Assembly: GCA_028571685.1 (NCBI GenBank)
Contig: CM053143.1
Location: forward strand, 155,986,329 to 156,050,328
Source of the DNA: Heterohyrax brucei
Taxonomy: Eukaryota > Chordata > Mammalia > Hyracoidea > Procaviidae
DNA length: 64,000 bases
Direction: 5' to 3'
Positions within the stretch are counted from its first letter, which is position 1; every line of letters starts with the position of its first letter. Under the pieces are notes generated by a model that saw only the letters and a list, made by a program, of their open reading frames with translations, did not search any database and was not told the origin of the DNA. Of this stretch, positions 55,560 through 64,000 are shown piece by piece. A program made the translations under genes and the position numbers.

Positions 55560-56050
55560 AAATTTATTTACTCATTCATTTAAAAACATTTTTGATCATC
55601 TACTATGTGTTGGATGCTCTTAATGACACTAAGAACCTAGCAATTAACAAAACAAAACTCTTCTCTTGGAACTTACATTCTGTTTTGGCAAAATGGTTTA
55701 AATAAATAAAAACATGATTTACAGTGGTAAGTACTGTGTAGAAAACTGAAAAGGCGAGAAGGAATGTCAGAGGGTAAGGACACTTCTTTTATATAAAATG
55801 GTCTCATTGATAAACTAACATTGGAGCAGAGACGTGAAGGAAGTGAATAGCAAATTGTATGGAAATTTGGTGGGAAAATATTCCAGACCAAGAGAATAGT
55901 GACTTCAAAGCTTTAAGGTAGAAGTAGGCTGAAGTATATGAGCATCAGCAAGGAGGACAGTGAAGAAAAATATCTGAGTAAGGAGGAGAGTAGGGAGGAA
56001 TAAAATTACAGAAGCATGAAATCAATGTAAATAATTATAGGCCACTACAG
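55560..56050 (+). repeat. ancient mammalian-wide repeat (L2/MIR-like), longer copy
   Basis: 'catctactatgtgttggatgctc', 'tctcttggaacttacattctg', 'gataaactaacattggagcagagacgtgaagg', 'atattccagaccaagagaatag', 'catcagcaaggaggacagtg' follow, in order, the same ancient repeat as 6326-6480. The frame at 55673-55891 is its antisense. Confidence 0.6.
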
Positions 56051-56430
56051 ACTTTGCATTCATTTTACTTTATTTCAAACTGGAAGCCAGAGGATTTTCA
56101 GCACGTGTTTTAATGAGATCACTTTATAGTCTGTGAGGAATATATAGGGAAGCAAGGAAAGGAGCAGGTGTATTAATTGGGGCAGAGATTTCCAGCCTAT
56201 TTCACATTATGTCACTTAATGAGATAGATATTGTCATGACACATGGAGGCATAGAGATATGGTCACTTCAAGTTGGAGGGGATACATAGCTTGCCATTTG
56301 TATAACACATTCTTGGACCCCAATGGTCGTGCCATACACGTTGGAAAGCCCTTGATGCTAGTTATCTTGTTGGTAGATTATTGCTAGCTTTGGAGGTGAT
56401 GGAACGTGATTTGATTCAAGATATATTTTT
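56051..56430. other. unassigned non-coding stretch
   Basis: 'ccagaggattttcagcacgtgttttaatgagatcactttatag' may continue the preceding ancient repeat. Otherwise nothing recognised. Confidence 0.35.
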
Positions 56431-56516
56431 AGGAGCCCTGGTAGCTCAGTGGTTAAGGTCAGCAACTCAAATTCACTAGATACTCCTTGGAATCCTTGTG
56501 GGGCAGTTATCTTTTT
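56431..56516 (+). mobile_element. AfroSINE, plus strand, 3' truncated
   Basis: 'aggagccctggtagctcagtggttaagg', 'cactagatactccttggaatccttgtggggcag', then broken off before the tail. Confidence 0.75.
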
Positions 56517-56723
56517 GTTTCCTAGATTAAATTTCAAATCAAAAAAACTATAATTCAAAGATGTGCGTATTTACATTTCCATATGATTTGAAGTCATGCA
56601 CATTTCAAATATACAACATTAAAGTAAAGAAAGAAAATATCAGAAAAGAAAACTAATCAAGAAAGAAGACTATTATTAACAAGACACAAAGTTATGAAGG
56701 GAAATAAAGAATAAGATGCAATT

Positions 56724-57137
56724 TGTTGTTAGGTGCAGTTGAGACTGTTCTGACTCATGGTAACAAAATGAAACACTGCCTGGCCCCATGCCCTCCTCAG
56801 TCCTGGCTATGCTGGGGCCTGTACTTGCAGCCACTGTGTCAATCCATCTTACCGTGAGTCTTCCTCTTTCTCACTGCCTCTCTACTACACCAAACATGAC
56901 GTCCTTCTCTGGGGACTGGCACCTCCTGATAATATGTCTAAAGTTCATGAGACAAGGTCTTGCCATCCTGGCTTCTAAGGAGCATTCTAGCTGCACTGCT
57001 TCTGAGACACGTTTAATTGTTCTTCAGGCAGTGCGTGGTATATTTGATATTCCTTACCAATACCATCATGCAAAGCCATCAGTTCTTCTTTGTTCTTCCT
57101 TGTTCATGGTCCAGTTTTTCATGCATGTGAGATGATT
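56724..57137 (-). mobile_element. RTE LINE, 3' part (split by L1), minus strand
   Basis: 'tgttgttaggtgcagttgagac', 'ctttctcactgcctctctactacacc', 'cttctaaggagcattctagctgcactgcttc', 'ggcagtgcgtggtatatttg', 'ttgttcatggtccagtttttc'. Interrupted by the L1 at 57153 and resumed at 57833. The 115-codon plus frame 56788-57135 is antisense to the RTE and not a gene. Confidence 0.9.
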
Positions 57138-57152
57138 AAGAATACCAAGGCT

Positions 57153-57832
57153 GAGTGGTGTCTGGGGTCCTAAATGCCAGCAAGCTGCCATCTGAGGTAT
57201 ATGAAATGGTCCGAACTCAACAGGAACAGATGATCACCAAGGACCAAAATGACATGTGGGAAAGTGAACCCAGAAGACAGAGAGACCCACATGAGTGGGT
57301 GACTACGTCAACATGTGACCAGAGGAGCCAGATTGTGCCCAGCCACCACCAGGGATAGCCGTGATGGAGTTCACAAAGTTGAGTCTCACTGGCAACAAAA
57401 GAATAAAAAAGGTGTGCATCCTGAGATCTCCACTGAAAGACTGCAATTGATGGTCCAGGGGCCTCAGGGTTCCCCTGGGAGCATGATCTCAGGTGCTGAT
57501 GCTTCCCCTGTCTGTAAATCATTACTGGGGTCAACCCTTTGGACAGGAATGGATTGGACTCTGTGAAACGGAGTGATCATATCGTGTGTGCACTTTATGG
57601 TTCTATGCACTTGTAGGATGTCATCCTGCCAGCCTCCTCCTGGTGGGGGTGAAGAAGGTGGAGAGAAGGGGACAGGAGATTGTTAAGAGGATAAGACATG
57701 TATAAAACAAATAGGAGAAGTGTGCTGTTACTGGGCAGGGAGAGCAGCGGAAGCTGCACATACACGGGCATGCAAATTTATACTTGATTGTACGCTTTCA
57801 CTCAATCACAATAAATAAAATTAAAAAAAAAA
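57153..57832 (+). mobile_element. 5'-truncated L1 with 15-bp duplication, plus strand
   Basis: 680 bp of L1 3' UTR: 'gagtggtgtctggggtcc', 'agacagagagacccacatgag', 'gatctccactgaaagac', 'gggcagggagagcagcggaagctgc', ending with 'cactcaatcacaataaataaaatt' and an A run. 'aagaataccaaggct' occurs at 57138-57152 and 57833-57847, both inside the same RTE, which proves insertion of L1 into RTE. Confidence 0.95.
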
Positions 57833-57847
57833 AAGAATACCAAGGCT

Positions 57848-58396
57848 TGGGTCAGGTGCATGTTAGTCCTCAAAGTGACATTCTTACTTTTTAACACTTT
57901 AAAGAGGTCTTTTGCAGCCAATTTGTTCAATGCAGTATGTCATTTGATTTTTTGACTGTTGCTTCCGAGGTGTTGATTGTGGATCCAAGGACAATGATGT
58001 ACTTGACAACTTCAATCTTTTCTTTGTTTATTACAGTGTTGCTTATTGGTCCAGTTGTGAGGATTTTTGTTTTTTTTTTTAATGTTGAGGTGTAATCTAT
58101 ACTGAAGGCTGTATGTAGCCTGATCTTTATCAGTAAGTGCTTCAACTCCTCTTAACTTCGGCAAGCAAGGTTGTGTCATCTGCATATCATAGGTTGATAA
58201 CGAGTCTTCCTCCAGTCCTGATGCCCTGTTCTTCTTTCTGTAGTCCAATTATTTGAATTATTTGTTCAGTGTACAAATTGAGGAAGCAGGATGAAAGGCC
58301 ACAATCCTGAAACACACAGTATCCCCTTGTTCTGTTCCACTGACTGCCTTTTGGTCTATGTGCAGCTTCTTCATTAGCACAATTAAGTGTTCTGGA
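57848..58396 (-). mobile_element. RTE LINE, continuation of 56724 copy, minus strand
   Basis: 'tgggtcaggtgcatgttag', 'ctttaaagaggtcttttgcagcc', 'cttcaatcttttctttg', 'aaggttgtgtcatctgcatatc' (YADD kept at 58175-58186, but preceded directly by a TGA codon), and up to 'cacaattaagtgttctggaac', where it is truncated. Overlapping frames at 57927-58497 are relics in shifted frames. Confidence 0.9.
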
Positions 58397-59121
58397 ACGT
58401 AAGAGATAATTAATGAGTAGGTATAGGTGTTCCAAATATTCATCAAAGGGTGCTCCAAGGATTCACATTGTAGTTGGAGAAATACTGATGAATGCACCTA
58501 TCAAAAATGTAATTACTCAGTTGATTAAAATTAGAACACAATTGGAAATTCAATCTGTCCATGATGGAGTAAGTTTCAAAATTAATACTGAACAACATAC
58601 TAAATGTTTGAATTGAATGGGTTGAAATTTTCTTTCCTGATTAGGAGTCATTTGTCACTTTAAGAGAGACAAATTAATATCAGAGTTTAAATAAGGGACT
58701 AATTTGACTCATAAATACTCATAGGAAATCATCAGCAATGAATATGAATATTATTTACATATAACAGCAATTATATTACAATATGCTTCACTTTTTCCAT
58801 AGGCAATAAGACTCACTAATTAGAAGAGTAACATAGTATGCAAATTTTCTGGCAAAGAGGGTGACTCCTTTGGCATATATTGATTCAAAAAAACGAGAAA
58901 GTGAATTCCTTAGGTGATTCTGAAGTAATCTTTCTTGAGAACTGAAATAAAATATACATGAAGAATAAGAGAGCATCAATACTTAACGATTTGATGATTA
59001 GAACTATGTAAGTGTACCAAACTGATATATTTACTCTAAAGGTATTAAATGGTAGGTGTGGCTGGGATTTTCTGGATAAGGGCATCATGTACAATATCTC
59101 CCCTTTGGGAATTGATACAAA
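58397..59121. other. unassigned non-coding stretch
   Basis: AT-rich; nothing recognised. Confidence 0.4.
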
Positions 59122-59136
59122 ATCTTAAGAACTATC

Positions 59137-60408
59137 TACAGATTCAAGGCCTTTCACACCAACGGACACATGCACCAGAATCTTTATTGCGGCACAGTCC
59201 ACAATAGCAAAAAGGTGGAATCAACCCAGATGCCCAACAATAGAAGAATGGATAGATAAACTGTGGTACATATACTCAATGGAGCACTACGCAATGATAA
59301 AGAATAACGATGATTCCAGGAAACATCTCCTAACCTGGTTTCAACTGGAAGACATTATGTTGAGTGAGAGTAGTCAGCGACAAAAGGACAAATACTGTAT
59401 GAGACCTCTACGATAAGATCTCAAAAACAGACTTGTGTATAGAAGAAAAGACTCTTTGACAGCTGCAAGGGAGGGGAGGGAGGGAGGGTGAAGGTGGGAG
59501 GGTTTAGTTTAGGTAGTTACTAGAAATCTAGTTGGGAGAAAGCGGTGACAGCACACATTAGGAACAAGAACAACATTAAGTGGACTTCAGCATAACTTGA
59601 GTACTCCTTCCATCTTAACTCAATACTGCAAGGATAGAGTAGCTGGGGCGGGGGGCGGGGGACCATGCTCTTAGGCGAATTCCAGGCCAGTTGGCACAAC
59701 TAGCGTTTTGCTAAGAGAGCTCTCTGCACCACACATTGGTGAGTGGCGTCTGGGGTCTTAAAAGCTGCCAAGCTGCCATACAAGGACACAGCAAATGGTC
59801 CCAACTCAGCAGGAACGGATGCTCACTGAAGGCCAAAATGGCATGCGGTAAAGACAACTGAGAAGACAGAGAGACCCACAAGAGTGGGTGCCTACATCGA
59901 CCTGGGACCAGAAGAACCGGATGGTGCCCGGCCACCACCAGTGATAGCCATGACGGAGCTCACAGAGAGGAGCCTCACTGGCAACACAAGAATAAAAAGA
60001 GGTGCATCATGAGATCTCCACTAAAAGACCTCAATTGATGGTCCAGCGGTTTGGGGGTTCCTCTCAGAGCATGGCCCCCGGCCCTGATGCTGCCCATTCC
60101 CATAAATTACAACAAAGGTCCACTCTTTGGACAGAAATGGAATGGACTTGGCAATGCAGAGTAACCATGTATTGGAAGCACTTTATGGTTCTATACATCT
60201 ATAGGATATCATCTTGCTGACCTCTGGCTGGAGGAAGCGGAGTGGTTGGAGAGGAGGGGAAAGGAGACTGTTGGGAGGATGAGACATGTATGGAGCAGAG
60301 AGGAATAGTGTGCAGTCACCGGACAGGGAGAGCAGTGGAAGCTGCATATAGGGGGGCATGTAAATTTACATGTGAAAGTACATTTTCACTAAATAAAAAT
60401 AAAAAAAA
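59137..60408 (+). mobile_element. 5'-truncated L1, 1.27 kb, plus strand
   Basis: ORF2 C-terminal end ('ctttattgcggcacagtccacaatagc', 'agatgcccaacaatagaagaatgg', 'ggagcactacgcaatgataaag'), then the 3' UTR with a G-rich tract ('gggaggggagggagggaggg', 59469-59488; 'ggggcggggggcggggg', 59645-59661), and an A-rich end at 60390-60408. Flanks 'atcttaagaactatc' (59122-59136) and 'atcataggaactatc' (60409-60423) match at 13 of 15 positions, a diverged target-site duplication. Confidence 0.92.
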
Positions 60409-60431
60409 ATCATAGGAACTATCATATAGTC

Positions 60432-60590
60432 CACCAAACAATTGCTTTGGAGTCAGTTCTGACACATAGCTGTCCTATATGACAGAGTAGAACAGTCTCA
60501 TAGAGTATCCAAGGAGTGGCTGTTGGATTTGAACTACTGACTTTTTGGTTAACAGCTGAGCTCTTCATCAACGAGCAATCAGAGATCCTC
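60432..60590 (-). mobile_element. AfroSINE, minus strand
   Basis: 'caattgctttggagtcagttctgacacatagc', 'gacagagtagaacagtctc', 'aaggagtggctgttggatttgaactactgac', 'gatcctc' end. Begins immediately after the L1 duplication. Confidence 0.88.
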
Positions 60591-60619
60591 TATATAGGCA
60601 ACAGAAAGCTAATTTAAAA

Positions 60620-62735
60620 ATAATAATTTTTTTATTGTGCTTCAAGTGAAAATTTACAAAGTCAATTTGTTATATGAAATTTACGTGCACTGCTATATAA
60701 CTGTAGCTGTTCTTTGCACTCTGTGACAACACACCCCTCCTTTCTACCCTGTATTTCCTATGTCCATTCAAGCAGCTCCCATCCACTTCTGCCCTCTCAT
60801 CTTGCCTCTGGACAGAAGCTACCCAGTTAGCCTCATGTATCTACTTAAGCCAAGAAGCGCACTATTTGCCAGTGTCATTTTATGTCTTATGACCAAAAAT
60901 CAATCCAAATCTAGTGCTGTCGAGTCGATTCTGACTTATAGTGACCTTATACAACAGAGTAGAACTGCCTCATAGAGTTTCCAAGGTGTGCCTGGTGGAT
61001 TTGAACTGCCGACTTTTTGGTTAGCAGATATAGCACTTAACCACTATAATACCAGGGTTTCCTTATATCTTATAGTCCACTGCAATCTGTGCCTGAAGAG
61101 CTGGCTTCAGGAATAATTTCAATCCTGGTTAGATCTATTCCTAGAAGTTTTATGTTCTCCTGGAGTACTGACTGTTAAATCATTATATCATGTCCTTCCT
61201 TATTGATTGCGGTGGATTTGACTTTAAAGTCTATTTTATCAGAAATTATTATTGTCGTTCCTGCTCTTTTTTGAGTATTGTTTGTTTGATATATATTTCC
61301 CATTCTTTGTTTCAGTTTATTCATTGATGTCTTTTAATTCTTTAGTTTTAGTTTGTTCATTGATATCTTTTAACTCTTTAGCTTCATTTTTTCCTAAATT
61401 ATGTTAATGTCAAATGTTTTATCTTCAGTCTCACAAACTCAGCCTTACGTTATCTGTATTCTGTTGCTTTGACTTCCTGATAGAATTGTCTAATTTGGTA
61501 GTGTTCTTATTAGTTGTCTGTGTTTCTGCTTCCTGTTTTTTTTTGTGTGTGTGCTTTCTTGCAGCCTGTTCATTTTGCCACTTTGCTCAGTTGATTTTAA
61601 CTCCTCTTCCTGATGTTTTGAAGAGTTCTAAATATTCATCTTTTGTATTCTACCTCTGATAATTCTGTAAAGTTCTCCTCTTGCCTGGTTCATTGGTTTG
61701 GGAGCTTTCTGCAGCCATCAGGGTCTGCCTCTTTAAGTGATTTGTTCATTGTTGTCTCTGAGCCATCAGTTAGTTGCTCTATTAATTTATTTTATGTTTG
61801 CTTTCTGTGTTCCAGCTTCTTGTTTTGAATTGTCCAAACAAGCTGGTCATGTGCCAGTTTTGTTATTGGTACTTTTGAAGCTGAAATATCATGTCACCAG
61901 GTGGCTACATCTGTCACTAGACATGTGAGCCTAGGAGTCTGTTTACTTTTCTTGTATGGATTCAGCTGAGGTGTCCTGGTAGCCCTCCACCAAGTGTGTG
62001 GTGCATGCTCTCACGTAGTGTACTAAAAGGACAGGGGTGATGGCATAGGCACAGATATCTGGTTGAAGGCCCTGAGAAAAGTAGAGAGCTAACAGCTGCC
62101 CCTGAGTATCTCTGAGGATACTGTGTCAGTATGTCTGATTTTAGGTGAAGAAACTCTTTCTTCCTTGAATTTTTGGCTCAGGGGGATTGGCAGCATTTTT
62201 TTTCTTTCACCCTTGCCTTGCCCCAGTTTGGGCAAGTCTAGGAGTATGGCTTAGGGCTGACTTAAGGAGCCCTACTTCTGTCTCTGCTAATGGCATCAAA
62301 CTCCAGAGCCAGGCTAGGACACAGGAGTGGGAAGTGCTGAGAGAAGAGAGAGAGAGGTTTATCCTAAAATAAAGATTTAAATCCACGCCTTGTAGGTTAG
62401 AAGCAGGCTGTTTAGCTTATGACAATTGAGTGCTACTTTTCAGTTGTTCTGGAGGCAGAGTATATTCTCTGCTGCTTGTCTCTCCTGCTGAGGAGGGCAC
62501 TCTCCAAATGCTACTGCTCAAATGCCACACTGGCTGCAGCTGATTCCTGGCAGGCCAACTCTGGCCAGTCCTACGTACTTCTGGACCTATTCTCTATTTC
62601 ATTCCTCACAGCCTAATTTCTCAACATTTTCTATGAGGTTCAGGGCTCCTAGAAGGTCATATGTGATCAATTCATTTGTTCTTTTGGGTCTTCATTGTTA
62701 GAAGGATCACAAGAAGTGTGTGACTACTCCATCAT
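60620..62735 (-). mobile_element. internally deleted L1 with both ends, minus strand (with nested AfroSINE)
   Basis: 3' UTR at 60620-61110 of the type seen at 16045 ('attgtgcttcaagtgaaaatttac', 'ctctggacagaagctaccc'). Then a jump to an ORF2 segment at about 61180-61310 ('catgtccttccttattgattgc', 'aaagtctattttatcagaaatt', 'cctgctcttttttgag'). Then 1.4 kb resembling L1 5' UTR/ORF1 antisense, ending at 62730 with 'gactactccatcatg', a possible 5' terminus ('catgatggagtag' on the minus strand). Most of ORF2 is missing. The assignment of 61310-62735 to L1 is inference. Confidence 0.55.
60893..61062 (-). mobile_element. AfroSINE nested in L1 3' UTR, minus strand
   Basis: 'accaaaaatcaatcc', 'agtgctgtcgagtcgattctgacttatagtgacc', 'acagagtagaactgcctc', 'aaggtgtgcctggtgg', 'cacttaaccactataataccagggtttcc'. 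L1 text 'tatgtcttatga' before and 'tatatcttatag' after suggest a target-site duplication of about 9-12 bases. Confidence 0.93.
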
Positions 62736-64000
62736 GTTGTTGTTGTTAGGTGCCTTCGTGTTGTTTCTGGCTCATAGTGACCCCATACACAACAGAATGA
62801 AATACAGTCCAGGGCTGTGCCATGCCTGTGGTTGTTTTTATGCTTAAACCCATTGTAGCTACTGTATCAATTCATCTTGTTGAAGGACTTCTTCTTTTTT
62901 TCTGGTCCTCTAACAAGCGTGATGTTCTGCTCCAGGTGTTGATTTCTCCTGACACCATGACCAAAGTATGTGAGACTCAGTCTTGCTATCCTTGCTTCTA
63001 ATGAGCACTCTGGTTGTTCTTCCAGAACAGCTGTATTTGTTCTTTTGGCAGTCCTCTGTACGTTTAATATTCTTCCCCAACACCACAGTTCAAAGGCATC
63101 AATTCTTCTGTCTTATTTGTTGTCCAGCTTTCATGTGCACATTAAGCAATTGAAAATACAGTGGCTTGGGTCAGGCACATCTTAGTCTTCAAGGTGACAT
63201 CTTTAAATCCAATACTTTAAAGAGGTCTTTTGCAGCAGATTTTCACAATGCAGTATGTCTTTTGATATCTGGATGGCTGCTTCTATGGGCATTGGAACCA
63301 AGTAAAATGAAATTCTTGACTACTTCCATCTTTTCTCCACTTATCATGATATTGCTTGGTAGTTCACTTCATCTTTGTCCTTAGTGGTTAGTGCATAGAT
63401 TTGAATAACAGTCATATTAACTGGCCTTTCTTGTAGGCATGTGGATATTATTCTGTCACTGATGGCACTGGACTTCAAGACAGATCTTGAAATGTTCTTT
63501 TTGACAATGAATGTGACACTATTCCTTTTCAAGTCATCATTCCCAGCATAGTAGACCATATGATTGTCTGACTTAGAATGGCCAATACCAGTACATTTTA
63601 GCTCAGTAATGCCTTGGTTATAGATGTTTATGCATTCTATTTCATTTTTTAATTTCCAACTTTCCTATATTCATACTTGGCGCATTCCACTTTCTGATTA
63701 TTAATGAATGTTTGCAGCTATTTCTTCTCATTTTGAGTCATGTCACATCAGCAAATGAAGGTCCTGACAGTTTAACTCCATCCATGTCATTAAGACTGAC
63801 TCCAATTTCAGGAGGTAGCTCTTTCCCAGTTTTCTTTTGAGTGCTTTCCAATCTGAGGGCTCATTTTCCAATACATATCTGAAAGTGTTCCACTGCTATT
63901 GATAAGGGTATCACTGACTAATTTCTTTCAGCAGTAGACAGACTTCTGGCTCCTTCTTCCTAGTCTGTCATAGTCTGGAAGCTCAACTGAAACCTGTCTT
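62736..64000 (-). mobile_element. internally deleted RTE LINE, minus strand, runs off the window
   Basis: 3' end to the distal reverse-transcriptase segment at 62736-63358 ('gttgttgttaggtgcc', 'cttgggtcaggcacatc', 'cttatcatgatattgctt'). It then joins at about 63359 directly to the endonuclease N-terminal half ('cttcatctttgtccttagtgg', 'catagtagaccatatgattgtctg') and the 5' UTR, still continuing at 64000 ('gtctggaagctcaactg'). The catalytic reverse-transcriptase core and linker, roughly 1.5-2 kb, are absent. Frame relics at 63344-63559. Confidence 0.9.

Noticed and set aside
56788..57135. 115-codon plus-strand frame with a hydrophobic start resembling a signal peptide
   Set aside because: It is the antisense of the RTE 3' region, and the same text recurs in other RTE copies with stops.

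Overview
The window reads as mammalian, repeat-dominated, non-coding DNA, and the repeats point to an afrotherian, most probably an elephant or a close relative. The evidence is dozens of copies of the tRNA-derived AfroSINE family and of the BovB-like RTE LINE (the RTE1_LA type, named from memory), together with L1 copies whose 3' UTRs belong to that lineage. The species call is inference; nothing else in the sequence settles it.

I find no protein-coding host gene, exon series, RNA gene, CpG-island promoter or recognisable processed pseudogene. No reading frame exceeds about 160 codons, and the longer ones are relics of transposons: RTE on both strands at 18.5-19.5, 38.2-39.4, 43.4-45.6 and 51.3-54.5 kb; L1 at 33.4-37.5, 57.2-57.8 and 59.1-60.4 kb; a mariner near 32.9 kb. 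The 136-codon frame at 10.4-10.8 kb lies over an endogenous retroviral LTR. The segment is therefore intergenic or inside a long intron.

Layout. 0-9 kb: a MIR and an old LTR-like repeat, then a MaLR-type retroelement with two LTRs (2986-4804), an inverted AfroSINE pair, an MLT1-like LTR and an L1 3' end. 9-17 kb: two solo LTRs with target-site duplications (9001-9356 and 10490-10814), RTE 3' ends, AfroSINEs, and two long perfect inverted repeats (13.7 and 14.4 kb). 17-26 kb: two oppositely oriented RTE copies, another RTE fragment, a young truncated L1 with a 15-bp duplication, and a long old L1 on the minus strand interrupted by AfroSINEs, an RTE and an unassigned insert. 26-33 kb: ancient MIR and hAT relics, a class I solo LTR (30002-30389), and a scrambled mariner (32623-33178). 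33-46 kb: a 4.1-kb minus-strand L1, an RTE with a 5' inversion (37889-39420), AfroSINEs, another L1 end, a 2.2-kb RTE, and an LTR split by an RTE. 46.5-49.4 kb: the longest stretch without a recognised repeat. 50-64 kb: a nearly full-length RTE whose 5' end is folded back (51319-54497), an RTE split by an L1, a 1.3-kb L1 with a diverged duplication, an internally deleted L1 that seems to keep both ends, and an internally deleted RTE running off the window end.

Functionally, the autonomous LINEs (L1 and RTE) would have supplied reverse transcriptase. AfroSINEs share their 3' tail with the RTE, which fits trans-mobilisation by RTE. None of the copies here looks competent: of the five RTE copies that reach the reverse-transcriptase motif, none keeps it in an open frame. 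I found no new biological system. The most unusual objects are structural: folded-back or internally deleted RTE copies, the rearranged mariner and the clustered perfect hairpins.
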